Shown: positions 47,191 to 60,109 of the stretch, in pieces
Layout: each line of letters opens with the position of its first letter
How positions within the stretch are numbered: position 1 is the stretch's first letter
Origin: Watersipora subatra
Lineage: Eukaryota; Bryozoa; Gymnolaemata; Cheilostomatida; Watersiporidae
Reading direction: 5' to 3'
Length of the DNA: 64,000 bases
Assembly (NCBI RefSeq): GCF_963576615.1
Contig: NC_088716.1
Span: 58,001,681 to 58,065,680, forward strand
Position numbers and translations under genes: made by a program
The notes under the pieces: model-generated
Told to the model about the DNA's origin: nothing
The model's database searches: none
What the model saw: only the letters and a program-made list of their open reading frames with translations

Positions 47191-47539
47191 AATAACTTAG
47201 CCTTCTTTGTTGTGTATTCTGTTTAAGATTATTAGTTGTACACCAGACAACGCAGACACATAATTTTTAATAGCTTGTCATACTATCCTATCTCACCCAT
47301 GAATGTGACAGCAACTATATTATGCAACCCTTGGCGCCAGTTAACTGTGGCTTGTCTGTGGTATTTTAAATAGCTCCAGTTCCTATTTAGTTTACATGTT
47401 TTACAGCTGAATGTTATTAACCTGAACTTTCAAGCTTAAAACTCCTGCTTCAGACATGAAAAGGAGCAAATGTTTTACATTATTATTATTACATTCCCAA
47501 ATATATAATGAGAAATTAAATCTACACTATTAGAAGAGC

Positions 47540-47640
47540 CGTGTTAATCCGTCTGCCTGACGCTATATTTAGAAGTTGGGAAAAATATCGCTTTCAAGTC
47601 GATTCAAACTTACAGCTTTTGACTTGGTAGACCAACACGC
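47540..47640 (-). mobile_element. tRNA-derived SINE-like head (family 1, copy c)
   Basis: On the minus strand: GTGGTAGCGTGTTGGTCTAC (A-box), CAAGTCAAAAGCTG and GTTTGAATCGAC (B-box), matching copy a. The segment continues toward 47540. Its 5' end runs directly into the 17-bp array. Confidence 0.65.
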
Positions 47641-47921
47641 TACCACCTGTACCGATCGACCACCTGTACCGATCGACCACCTGTACCGATCGACCACCTG
47701 TACCGATCGACCACCTGTACCGATCGACCACTTGTATCGATCGACCACCTGTACCGATCGACCACCTGTACCGATCGACCACTTGTATCGATCGACCACC
47801 TGTACCGATCGATCACCTGTATCGATCGACCACCTGTACCGATCGACCACCTGTACCGATCTACCACCTGTACCGATCGTCTACCTGTACCGATCGACCA
47901 CCTGTACCGATCGACCACCTA
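47637..47921. repeat. 17-bp minisatellite abutting a SINE head
   Basis: About 16 units of CGACCACCTGTACCGAT, with CTTGTATCGAT variants. The first unit overlaps the 5' edge of SINE copy c, whose start on the minus strand (ACAGGTGGTAGCG) contains the ACAGGTGG core of the repeat. All six frames stay open in places because of the repeat, giving a spurious 141-residue frame. Confidence 0.92.
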
Positions 47922-49046
47922 CAAACGCTAAAATAATTGAGCAGATAGTTATTATCCATGACGATCTCTCACAGCATCAGACTGCCAGGGTAATCATATG
48001 AACAAAATGGAAAAAAGAAGATTGCACGGAACACGGAAATCTGCTGAATTTGCGAAGTTTGATTTACCGAATGTAAGAATGAAAAGCTAAATAAAATGAA
48101 AGCTGTTCTTTCATCATGGTAGCTATAACTGTTTTATAAATATAAAACTGTGGGCTTTTATACACTGTTTTACTTTGTCTACCAGACTAAAAATTCAAAT
48201 ACTACAAATGATTAAAAGCAGGATAATGCTAGTCTGGTCAAATATCTAGTGCAATCATTTAGGAGAGAAGCGATGAGCTGGGAACAGTGCTGAATAACGT
48301 CTCACTATAAGCTAATTGTTCTATGGGGCTATATATTGAACATCATAGACATCACTTGCAAGCACATTAGATAAAGCTTTTATCGATTGCTTTGTATAAA
48401 CATTTTCAGTTTCACTCACTGTGACAGACAACGCCGCGCAGTGACAATCACAACATTGTCAGCTAGTTGGAAGATTTCAATTACGTATAGATTATAATAA
48501 TATGATCACGCTGCTATCGACAGTTCGGTGAACCAAGGTAAGACACAGTCATATATTTAGGCCAATTTGTTTTTGCAAGTTCGCTTTATTTTTTTCCAAG
48601 TGTTTCAAAAACTTGCTCACAACTTTAAATATGAATCTTTAGCTCCTACAGTGACACAGTCCTTTGTTTCAAAAGCTACAATTCTGCTAGTTAATAGGTG
48701 TGCAGAGTAAACGTCCAGCTTTAGTGTAAGAAGCCTGTGCTCTAAGCCCTTATGACTTCTGATTTAGGAAACAGTCTAATGTCTCTAGTTGTTAAGGCAA
48801 TCTTTTCATCAGGCTTCAACACCTGACTGATGACTCACTTCGCAATGAGGTTTTCTTTATAAAACTGCTTTTCTTGATAACATGTTTTTAGAAAATGCAA
48901 ATTAAAAGTTGATTGGCCCCAAGTTTATTTGAGGCTTCTCTTTTTTGTGCAGCTTCTGCTGAGCACCCAGGAGAGAGTAGTGAGAATTGAGCACATGTTT
49001 AATTAAAACACATCAACTAAATGCAACTTTGCTACGAGCATTGTTC

Positions 49047-49300
49047 TAGTTCTTCACTCTTTTCATTATCAGCTGTGTTGGACTCGTTCAGAAGTCGCTA
49101 GCACTCTCAGCTCTTCACTCTTTTCGCTATCAGCTGCGTTGGACTCGTTCAGAAGTCGCTAGCACTCCCAGCTCTTCACTCTTTTTGCTATCAGCTGCGT
49201 TGGACTCGTTCAGAAGTCGCTAGCACTCCCAGCTCTTCACTCTTTTTGCTATCAGCTGTGTTGGACTCGTTCAGAAGTCGCTAGCACTCCCAGCTCGTAA
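49047..49300. repeat. 61-bp minisatellite (about 4 copies)
   Basis: Unit CAGCTGTGTTGGACTCGTTC, AGAAGTCGCTAGCACTCCCA, GCTCTTCACTCTTTTTGCTA plus T, about 700 bases upstream of the membrane-protein start at 50003. Confidence 0.92.
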
Positions 49301-50002
49301 CATTGGGAAATTAATGAACTTATTAAAACATTGAATGTTTTTGGAATTACAAGACTAAAACTAAAAACTTTGTTGAATACTTCTCTTCTATACTGCTCAT
49401 TCTCACTTTAATTTACTAATAAGCAGAATTTGTGGTTAACATCCTGAAATTGAACATCTTATATCGATTATGCTAGAAAACCTTTTATGTTTAATGTCTC
49501 TAATGTACAATTTCAATTACTGTCTAACGATTTATTTATATATTAGCTTGTTTTTATAAATGATGACCAAAATAGTTTATACCTAGGAAAAAAGACATTG
49601 ACAAAACCAAGGTCTGATCTTTTGCTTGTAACAAAGAGGTACAGGCTTTTGTTGAACAAGTGACTTTAGCCTCAGTTCCAGAAGCTCTTAGACAAACATC
49701 TCTCAATGCGTTATACCATAGAATGGCCTAAAGGTTTATGCCTGAAGCAAGACTGTAACATCTGCATAAATAATATTGGTGGATGTTTGTCAGAATTGAT
49801 CGTAACACTTAATATTTCCTCAATCAGTAAGCATTAGAAATCAGGCTCTTGAATAGTAGAGTTGTCCAATTAGACAATGCAGGCAGCGTTACCTCATTAT
49901 TGACATTTGTTTATCTACCTATAGTTGATACTAATGTGGTTTAATTTTTATGCCTTTATCAATATTGTTAAAAGCATTACATATTCTGTTTCAGTCTAAA
50001 GG

Positions 50003-53000
50003 ATGCTGTCGCAGGACTTTCGATTTATGATTTGCGGTCTACTTTTTCATCTTTGCTGTGAGGCTCGTGTTGCATTGAACGATCAAGCTCATAGCAATAT
50101 TTCTTATTTCAGTGAGTATTATAGATATTATATTAGTCTCTCATTTTCTTAGTATACACACAAGTCTCATCACAATATATAGGTCACAACATAGGTCAAT
50201 ATTAATTGACAAGACATTCACTGCTATAAACCAGTTATAAAAAGCTATTGGCTACGCAAACTTTTAACTCGCTATGTCAGGGTTGTTCGAAGGTGACATG
50301 CAATATACATCAGCAATGCAATGTCACTAAATATATCGTCATCATTTACTCTTACCTGACACAAAGAAAAGTTTTACCTACATTGTGGAAAGCTTTTCTA
50401 TATTTTATAGCCTGTGAATGTGAAGTACTTAGCCTACTAATCTGGATGGCTTTGAATGGTCTCTCATCATCTAGTATAATTAGGAAACCTACATTTTCTT
50501 TGGTTCACAAGAGTTGTTGTTTTATACCTCCACAAGGGCACCTGTCGAAGCTGGAAAACTATGTTGTTGAGTGTATTGACCAGCTCTGGTTTGCTAGCCA
50601 ACCTAATTATATTTAGAGGCATATTAGTCATGTAAAGAACTACAAAAGTGATGCCGCAGTTCTGGGACTTTGGTTGGTCAGCAAGATCACTGACATAATA
50701 AATTATTATGAAAGAAATATATTATTAAGAAATATATTATATTTCTTAGCTAGCATTAGCTCTAAACATAGATAGTTGGGCATGAATCTTACTGGATGTT
50801 ATAGAAAATACTTAGGAAGTAATACCTTCTCATGTTATAGGTTTTAATGAGATTGTAATAGCGGCTAGTAGCCCAGCATTTTTCCAATCTTCAATCAGAT
50901 AGCCAACAGATAGGTTTTTAAGAGGCTGGCTCTCAGGAACCAGATGGAGTTTGAGACCGATTATTTTAGCAACTTGGTACAGAAGGTACAGAGCATATGC
51001 GTGTGACCTTTAGACGAAAGATGGAAAAAATTTGGAAACTCAACGTATATGCGATCTAACAGACAAACTAACAGACAAACTAACAGACAAACTAACAAAC
51101 TAACAGACAAACTAACATACAAACTAACAGACAAACTAACATACAAACTAACAAACTAACAGTCAAACTAACAGACAAGCTAACAGACAAACTAACAGAC
51201 AAACTAACAAACTAACAGTCAAACTAACAGACAAACTAACAGACAAACTAACAAACTAACAGTCAAACTAACAGACAAACTAACATACAAACCAACATAC
51301 AAACTAACAAACTAACAGTCAAACCAACATACAAACCAACATACAAACTAACAGTCAAACCAACATACAAACTAACAGTCAAACCAACATACAAACCAAC
51401 ATACAAACTAACAGTCAAACCAACATACAAACTAACAGTCAAACCAACATACAAACCAACATACAAACTTACAGACAAACTAACAGACAAACTTACACAC
51501 ATGCATGCACACGCACACCACACGACACCACACCACACCGCACCGCACCACACCAGACACACAATGACAAAGCTGAATTAATTAATATAGATGCTGTTAC
51601 AGAGAGCTAATCCCCTTATGAAATAATATAAAACATTTTGTCTAATGGTGAACTTCTGGTCTCGCTGAGTTGGTCTGGACCACTCGGTGAGATGAGTGTA
51701 CTGTAAATACAATTTTTACTTTACAGAAAGCACTTACTACAGGTGCTTTTACCGATGTTTCCAATGATGAACATCACCATTAGACTGAACATTTACACTT
51801 TTTATCTCTTCTACATTATGCTTTTGGCTCATTAATAAACATGTATAGCGGTTTTATTGGTTGAACTGCGACAGTCTGGTGCAATATAACTAATGAATAC
51901 CTAATTTGCTATTATTAATACCAAGAAGAAAGAAATGTCTCAGATCAATGATGGAGACAATAGAGCTTGATTATCTAGCCGTGTATAGCTGATATAAATA
52001 GCATTTTGTAGGTGCTCCTTGGGCTAGCTCGTCAATGCAGCTACATACTAACCCCTCCAATACAAGTCTCAAAATGGATGGAGTCTCAAAGCACTCTTCT
52101 GTTACAAGGTTTTCTTCATCTACCACACCTGCTGATACAGGGCTAACAGGTACAACTGGGTATTTTTGGGTGTAATCGGTAGCAATGGCACCAAGCTACG
52201 ACAAAGAGATGGGTTCCATTTCACAGAGAAGCTTTTTGCTCTTTTTAATTCAGGAACAAAGAAACAGTTTAAATATTGTTTATAAAAATATACCAAATTA
52301 AAATCGTTTAATTTGAAAATAAAGTTCCAAGTTTTTATTAATTTTTCATAAGCCGTTAATAAAATTAGTAAGTCAACCTTTCGATATTATGATAAGCATA
52401 TTATATTATATTAGGCTCGATATTGTGGTGAAAAGAAAAAAACTGTTTTATTTAAGATTTTAGTAACCCTAAAAAACAGCACAGGAGTTTGTACAAAATA
52501 AAATGTTACACGCAGGTTTACTCAGCGAGATGAGTGCGCAGTAGTTAGAATTTCTATTTTACAGAAAGCACTTACTACAGGTGCTCTTACCAATGCTCCC
52601 AAGGGTTTGTATCAATATTTTATGACTGTCTGTTCAAGACCAATCTCTCATGAGCTCTCATGACGCACATCACCTGCTTGTGAGTGTCATGAACATTTTG
52701 TTGTGTCTTTCAGCCTGGACTGAGACTATAACAAACATTATCATCATGGCCTTCCTAGGAGGAGTCATTGTCAAATATTTGAAGCTGAATAAAGTAGTAA
52801 GGTGAGAAGGCTCGACTAACTATGAAACATATGCGCTTATTTTTTCCTTTTACACTAAAGCATCATTGTGGTACCAGATGCAGAAACATACTGCAGGTTA
52901 TTTAAAAGTTATCGTAAATATGATAAACGCGTAATAATAATATAATAATAAGTATAATAAAGATCTAATAAAAACAACAACTCTGAATCACCACTGAATC

Positions 53001-55758
53001 AACCAATTTTCACTTTTGCTTGCATGTAAATACCAAATCAAAGACTAACCAGCGACATTGTGAAACAATACTTGAAATTGGAGTTGTCTCATGACTCACG
53101 TGCTGTAGATGGCACAACTCTTGAGGCACAGTATAAGCATGAGGGAAAGGTTTGAGTAGTATGTAAAGTAATAATCTAGAAAGAGCATCTATATATAGTT
53201 ATACATTACAAAGTTGATAACACAAGGCATCTCACTGTAGTAAAATATATTTTACTTAGTAGAATGGTTATTAAAATAACTTTCAAAAGGCCACAACTCC
53301 GAATACATCCTAATAAAAGCAAAATGGAAAAAGATTATCCATATATTAGCACACCCAGTTAATCAGGCTGCAAAGAGTTTAAGATAATTTATCTCTAAGA
53401 CTAAGAAATTACTCAAATGTTTGTTGACAGATAATTTATCTGGTAGGCTAAAAAATTACACCACTTTCTAATAAAATGTTATTTGTATAGCCTAAATTGA
53501 TCAAATAAAGTCTGCAAACCCTAGATAGCTTAATAGTACATAACTAATCAATGTGCACACTGCGAATAAAACAATATGATTTAGTTATGCAATAAACTGA
53601 AGGCTACATAGTCACGGTTCATGAAATAGAAAGAAGGCGGTAAGAAAATCAAGTGCTTGCAACTGTTCGAGTAAGCATGCACAAATGTGAGTTCTCCATA
53701 ACTTAGTTCTTTCTATGAGACATCGAAATTCAAAATTTTTTATATATTTCATGCAAACATGACACTCGCAAAACGTTATACTAGTTTCAAAGTATTCAAA
53801 GTTGGTCCTTAAAGGTTGACTTGCAACAAAATTCACATTACAGTTATTTAATATCAAAAGATTCACCATGTCTTACTCTGTTGTGTTGTAGGTGCCAAAT
53901 ATGTGGAGATGTGATTACAAGCTCTTAAAAGCTCAAAAACGAAAAGTCGCCGTAGATTAGAATCTCTTTATTTCGATGACGTAATCACGAAATTTGGTTA
54001 TCGTCTTGTCACGTATGTTCTCACATGAATTGAAAGGCCAATAAAAAGCTCAATATAAAACTTATCGTAGTACTAGTTTATGACAAACACTTCAGGTTTT
54101 ACCGAAGACCCCGTATCAAATATAGATGCTCGCTACTTTACAGTTTTGTTTCGGCCTGGTCTAATTGGCAAGTCGTAATCTGATCATGTGACCCAATACT
54201 TCGCAAATAATTTCTGCAGCACTTTTTGATTATTACAAGTGACCAACAGGCTCGTCATGATTATCAGACAATGATATGTACTCCTTCAAGCTAAGGCTAA
54301 AAAATTAAACGAATTTTTACGGTAAGTTATAAGATACCACTGCTAAAAGTGGCAGCATTACAATGATGATAAAACAGACACGTAAGAACAATAGACATGG
54401 TTTTATTGAATGCGTGAAGTATATTTGTGAAAATATTTCAACGAATAAGGTTGCATGAAAGTGTAAACAGAAACCATCTACCACAGCACCGTCATATTTG
54501 AGCCGTTTTGGAAAGAGAATTTAAACTACGGCGGTCTTGTGTGGCTGCGATTAACTGTTCATTTTTGAGCTTTTAAGAGCTTGTAATCACATTTCCACAT
54601 TTTTGCACCTACAACACAACAGAGTAAGACACGGTGAATCTTTTGATATCAAATAAATGTAATGTGAATTTTGTTGCAAGTCAACCTTTAACAATTGTAT
54701 GTATACTCACTTTGTGAAAACTTGAAGCCTTCCACATTTTATCCTAAAGGTCACAAATATGGCTGCTACCACATTTCAAGATATTTTATGAATGTGTTTC
54801 ATAATGGCTGTTTCATTGAACAACTTTTAAGACTAGTTAAACATTAAAAAACGTCAATCGTATTATGTTATGTTTTGTCAGGGAGATTAGCACGGCTGCC
54901 CAGGATGTCATAGCCCGAAGGAGTCGCAACAACAACAGTGATAACGTTGAAGATAACGATACTATCCAACTCTCGCCTGTAGTCTCATCCTTAAACTTGT
55001 CCGACTTGTCGGATTCCAATGACTCAACAAGCTCTCATCAACCACAATGTAATGGTGTAATCTTCAAAGCGTATAGTGTGACTAAACCATTGCCTGATCA
55101 ATTGTTAACTAGAGCATCGCATAGTCATTTAATCTCGGGAGATTCCGCAGAAGAAGCAAGAGAAGACAACAATGACCACCTTCATTATTCGACAGTTTCC
55201 CTCAAAAGTGATTCATTTGTACTTGACACACTAAAAATATCTAATCTCCACACTTCAAAGCTTTGTCCACTTCATCATTCTGACCAAAATAAGCCCACCA
55301 AGGCTGAAGTCCTTAAGGACCACCAACAGAGAGCATATGATACTGACTTCTGCCAATGTCACTTATCATTCAGTGGCAATACACCTGCTACCACCAGTAA
55401 GTGTCGGTGTCAGTTGTCCTCCTCTACACCTGCTACCAATGGCATCCATGATCATCAAAATAGTCATACATTTTTATGTGGAACGGAAACCTCCAGTGAT
55501 TGTAAAATGAACACAAGGAGTTCATTAGACTGCTCTTCTCTGCCACTATTAACGCCTCCTTGCCATTCACACTCTCAAGACTGTGTTCCTCGAGTCGCTG
55601 TCAATGACAGTGACATGGAAATATCTAATAATCGTAACAAAAGTTATTTGTCATTTAAAAAAAGTGGCATTACAATGCATCAGAGTCTAGACACTCTTGA
55701 AGGAAAAAAGTTAATTAGTGAGGCAACTACAGATATTTCCAGATATACTGGTTTATGA
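50003..55758 (+). CDS. Unrecognised type I single-pass membrane protein, four coding exons, complete
   Basis: I do not recognise the family. Coding exons: 50003-50111, 52012-52149, 52714-52801, 54882-55758, phases 1, 1, 2, all GT-AG; about 403 residues. Exon 1 encodes a signal peptide (FRFMICGLLFHLCCEA), preceded by an acceptor at 49994, so a 5' untranslated exon exists upstream (a donor CCAAGGTAAG near 48538 is a candidate). The mature ectodomain is short (about 65 residues), Ser/Thr-rich, with NIS and NTS sequons. Exon 3 encodes the membrane segment NIIIMAFLGGVIVKYL, followed by basic residues. Exon 4 is a 292-residue cytoplasmic tail, Ser/Asn/His-rich, with NLSDLSDSNDS and a Cys/His-containing middle (CQCHLSF, CRCQLSS). 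There is no domain I can name. The long disordered tail suggests a receptor-like or adaptor role, but that is inference. Confidence 0.8.
51057..51500. repeat. 12-bp-based ACAAACTAACAG array in membrane-protein intron 1
   Basis: Units of ACAAACTAACAG, with CATACAAACCAA and AGTCAAACCA variants arranged in longer sub-repeats of 24-64 bases. One strand has almost no G. It is followed by a CACACCGCACC tail to about 51545. Leu/Val/Ser-rich minus-strand frames are by-products. Confidence 0.92.
51687..51765. repeat. Direct repeat flanking membrane-protein exon 2, copy 1
   Basis: GAGATGAGTG and TTTACAGAAAGCACTTACTA followed by CAGGTGCT are repeated at about 52520-52600. The pair flanks the exon at 52012-52149, offset about 832 bases. 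Confidence 0.7.
52520..52600. repeat. Direct repeat flanking membrane-protein exon 2, copy 2
   Basis: Partner of 51687-51765. Confidence 0.7.
53809..54691. mobile_element. piggyBac-like MITE with long inverted ends, copy 1
   Basis: TTAA at each end (53809-53812 and 54688-54691). Termini begin AGGTTGACTTGCAACAAAAT, and the inverted similarity extends about 190 bases, including GTCTTACTCTGTTGTGTTGT. No transposase. TTAA target sites are the hallmark of piggyBac-type transposition. It is inserted in the last intron of the 50 kb membrane-protein gene, 190 bases before exon 4. Confidence 0.85.
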
Positions 55759-58700
55759 GTTGTATTAACCAATCAATGTCACGCTTACATTTGAACAAAT
55801 AAATTTCATCTATTGCTGATACAATACACAGCGAAATATATCGCTGTAACTTTAGCTGATAATTATAGTGAGCCTATTATGTCAAAATCGAAATGAACTT
55901 CATGTTTGAGCTCCTATCATGACACATTATTACACAATCTTGGTTGCTTTATTCAAAAATTGCAACACAGTGCCAATCCCTGACTTCATGACAAATTAAA
56001 ATAAAAAAATGTGTTCCACTATATCAAACTTTATTAGCTAAAGGTTACATTTATAAAATGTTTCGTTTTTAAGGTGACAGACATTCTTTACAAAACTATT
56101 TGATTTTACAGCTTCCTAATAACTCACTAAGCAAACAAATGTTTTTTATTCATGGACCCACTTGAAATCATCCGATCTATTGATAAACTAATTTTATCAA
56201 AATATTTTTTTAATCTGTTTAACAGGCATAGAAAATAGAAGAACAATACATTAAACACCCTGTGTGTTCTACTTTTTGCAAACTATAAAAAAATTCTTAT
56301 TAAAGATGATGATTAATTGTCAAATAAAATAAAACCTATAAATATAGATTCAACTTTATCTATAATAGACAATTTAAAGATTAAAAAAGGGAACAAATTG
56401 TCACGCACTTAAACAGTAGCCAGGCTTTGATTTTGATATGACCAGACTTTCCTGACAGCTACAAGGGGGTCATAGGTTATTCACTAAAAGTTTGATTTTG
56501 GTTATTTTAGATAGACAGCACTCCAATATTAAAGAATCTTGGTACTTTTTTTTACCTTTATACTTACTATAAGATTATACTTACTCCTAGCGACTGCATT
56601 GCATGGCTGAGTTTGTCTGTATTTAAATGTAATGATATTCTAACTTGCTGTTTATACAATGTTATGACAGGAAGCTTTTGCAAAAGAACAGTTCAGTGAC
56701 ATTCTGTATATATATATACTGTAGTTTCAAATTTTTTGAATTTCAACAAATATTGGTGGGGAGTGCAAAAGCAACAAAAGAATTTGGTAATTGTAGCAAA
56801 TCATTAAATATTGGCTTATTACTGCAATCGTGTTCACTGACCCTATGCAGTTGAAATGGGAGGTTGTCTACTCACTATTCTACTGACCCGTTCTAACACG
56901 CCCCTATAGCCGACGACCTTTTTGTGGTAACATTGTGCGACGCAGGTAAAAGCCTTACCTGTTTTGGTTTTCAATCTCAGATATATAACTACGTTGACGC
57001 GCACCTATTTTTTCAATTTTACGTAGTTCAACGATGATAGCCATCTGCGTTTTACCCAAAGGTGTTTGATTATACAGCATTATGTTGAACTTACGCAAAG
57101 AAAGGTAAATGTACAACGAACATTGTTTCAATACCATTACAGTTTATACTTGTTTAATTTATAATGTTTTGAAAACGGAGTAAGATGCAAAGCTACTGGA
57201 TGAAAATCCATTCAAAAACAGGCTCGCTTAGTGCGTGTTTATGACACGACATTGTGTCTACTAATCTGTGTCAAATTTACTTGTTTTTTATATGGGTTTT
57301 ACATGCATACTTGCGTAGCTAAGCAAGAAAATAACTTTGCTCTATTAGAACGATTGGAAACTCAATTGTTTATGTAATAGCTCTTCGGATTATTCCGTGC
57401 CTCAAAATGAAGAATTAGGCCTGATCATGCTGGTCATGAGGTAAACTGGTTCTTGCTCTCATCAATTGCTGATTGAGTTTTGATGTTTTGCCTTAGGACA
57501 GTTTCCAGTTGCTCCATCTAGACAATAATTAAAAATGCATCCTCATCATTATAATCGTTTTTTTGGGTTCCTATTACTGTACTCGCGCTTTACTGTTGGG
57601 CCATATCTCAAATTGAAACTAGTTAGACTGAAATTGTGATATGAATAGAAAAAAAAACTGCAAGAAGTCGGAAATTGCTGTCAATCTTTATTCTCCAAAT
57701 GACATATATGTAGACCTATAATTGACAACACTAGCAGAGCAAACCAACATATTTAATTAAACATATGTAACATGGCTGACACAAAAAGACTCATTTTTGT
57801 GCTTAAGTTGTCGGTTGATAGAACAGAGATCTCAAAACATTCATAGGATAATTTGGCTATTATTTTACTGTATTAAAATAATCTAGTTAAGCGAACCAAA
57901 CCAAAATATCCATTTTTCTAAGGTGGCTTGTCCTCAGAAGAGTAGACATTTTCAAAGAAGTATATAATGCAATTGAGATGTTTGGCTAGAAGCACAACAA
58001 AATTTCAAACAAGATTATGAAGATATCCAAAATTGTATCATCAAAACAAGGACAACAGTTAATTGGTATTGTAGCCTTATGTATAACAGCCAGATATCAA
58101 AATTTTGAAAGCGTGTGCAGTAATCTCATGGTGCAAGTGTTGCTGTCGGGCACTACGAACAACCAACTAAGAATAATAACCCTATTTAAGGAATCGACAG
58201 TTTGACCCGAGATTAGACTAGCAAAGTTTCAGAGAACTCTAAAAACAGATTCAATTTATAAAGCTCACCAAAAACCAGTTTAAAATTTCATTAACAAGTC
58301 AAACCAGCGTAGAGTAGACAAACAGACAATGAGAAGATGGAGATCAAACACAAAACTACCCGGTCAGATTGTGACAGGTTTAGGGGCTTGGATAAAGATG
58401 TAGTAAATGTTCAATTTGATTAGAACAAAGAATACATCAATTTAAAAGCAATTTCCGTGAATACATAGTTTACACAACAATTTATGTATACATGCTGATC
58501 TCAAATGACAACTTAGAGATACTAGAAGTTTGAAAATTAAATGCTCTATTTAAAAAGCAAACATGACACCCAAAGCTGTCTATGTTAAGAACGTTTAAGA
58601 CTGAAATATGCACAAATGAGCTGAATAAAGTAAACCATCATAACAAAGCCAGTGAACTTTCATCATTCATAAAGCATAAATTTTCTTAACATCTCTTTCA

Positions 58701-59188
58701 GCATGGTTTAAAATTTCAAGCTTTCTTCATTTGACCCCACAATAAATTAGCAGGATTTTTTTATCCGATTTATTATTAACTTTGTTTCACCAACTAATGT
58801 GATAAAATAACTCAAATTATGTAAAAAAATAATAACATGGGAAATAAGTAGTGTTTATAAAATAAATTTTTTGTGATACAAATATGTTTTAGATAGAGCA
58901 TGTGTGGTATGTTCAGTAGTTTTAATGGGTTTGGCTATGAAGGGGATGGTTTGGTATAAAGGATAGTCTGTTTGAGTACTTTAGACAGCAATGGTTCACA
59001 AATACCAAAAGCTGATTGGGCCCACAGTTCTCCAATCATTGGGCATAATCTGAAGTCTGCTAATGCTGCCACTTTCCGGAGAGATCTTTGTTTCTCAAAG
59101 CTGGTTGGTGAGACAACGAAATACTCAAAATTTTCTATTTTGAGTTTACTTTATGGGTTCACTTTTTGCATGCAAATCTGGCAAAGTT
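55759..59188. other. Gene-poor AT-rich region
   Basis: Contains the 3' end of the membrane-protein gene (AATAAA at about 55798) and one orphan exon candidate at 56959-57080. Otherwise no coding or repeat structure is recognised. Confidence 0.4.
56959..57080 (-). CDS. Possible orphan first exon
   Basis: From ATG at 57080 the minus strand reads MLYNQTPLGKTQMAIIVELR, then KIEKIGARQRSYISEIENQN, ending AG at a strong donor (GTAAGG). The basic/amphipathic, coiled-coil-like composition and clean donor suggest a real exon, but no second exon was identified between here and 55.8 kb. Family not recognised. Confidence 0.35.
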
Positions 59189-60109
59189 TTAAAGGTTGAC
59201 TTGCAACAAAATTCACATTACAGTTATTTGGTATCGAAATAGTCACCATGTCTTACTCTGTTGTGTTGTAGGTGCAAAATATGTGGAAATGTGATTACAA
59301 GCGCGTAAAAGCTCAAAAATGAACAGTTAATCGCAGCCATCACGAAACTGCCGTAGATTAGAATCTCTTTATCTCGACGAGGTACTCAAACATCGTGGTT
59401 AATGTTTTTGATCACGTGAAATTAAAGGCCAATAAAAAGCCGTTTTATATTGAGCTCAATATAAAATGTCTTGTAGCACTAGGTTATTACAAACACTTTG
59501 GGTTCTACAGGAAAGCCCTATCAAATATAGATGCTCACTACTTTACAGTTTTGTTTCGGCTTGGTCTAATCGTCTAGTCGTAATCTGATCATGTGACCCA
59601 TACCTCCTTCCAAACAGCGGGAACAGTTTCTGCAGCATCTTTCGACTATCACAGGTGACCAACAAGCTTGTCATGTTTATCAGAGGATGATATGCACTCC
59701 TTCGCGCCAAGGTTAAAAAATTAAACGATTTTTACGTTAGATTTTGAGATTATCATCGCTCAAAGTGATGGCATTGCAATGATGATCAAAAAGACGCATA
59801 AGGGCAATAGACATGGTTTTATTGAATGCGTGAAGCATATTTGTGAAAATATTTCGATGAATGAGGCTGCATTAAAGTGTAAACAGAAGCCATTGTGTTC
59901 AGCTACTTCTCATTTGAGCTGTTTTGAAAAGGGATTCCAATCTACAGCGGTTTCGTGATGGCTGTGAATGACTGTTCGTTTTTGAACTGTTAAGAGCTTG
60001 TAACCACATTTCCACATATTTTGCACCTACAACACAGCAGAGTAAGACATAGTGAATCTTTTGATACCAAATAACTGTAATGTGAATTTTGTTGCAAGTC
60101 CATATTTAA
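59189..60109. mobile_element. piggyBac-like MITE with long inverted ends, copy 2
   Basis: The left TTAA at 59189-59192 is followed by AGGTTGACTTGCAACAAAAT; the right end is slightly eroded (CAAGTCCATAT) before TTAA at 60106-60109. The interior matches copy 1 throughout (CAAATATAGATGCTC, GTAATCTGATCATGTGACCC, AATAGACATGGTTTTATTGA). No coding region. Confidence 0.85.

Noticed and set aside
47576-48001. 141-residue plus-strand frame and matching minus-strand frames
   Set aside because: Translation of the 17-bp minisatellite plus SINE; open on both strands for compositional reasons.
51263-51562. Leu/Val/Ser-rich minus-strand frame
   Set aside because: Translation of the ACAAACTAACAG array.
58972-59199. 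75-residue plus-strand frame near the piggyBac-like element
   Set aside because: It runs into the MITE end, has no splice or family support, and is within chance length for this window.
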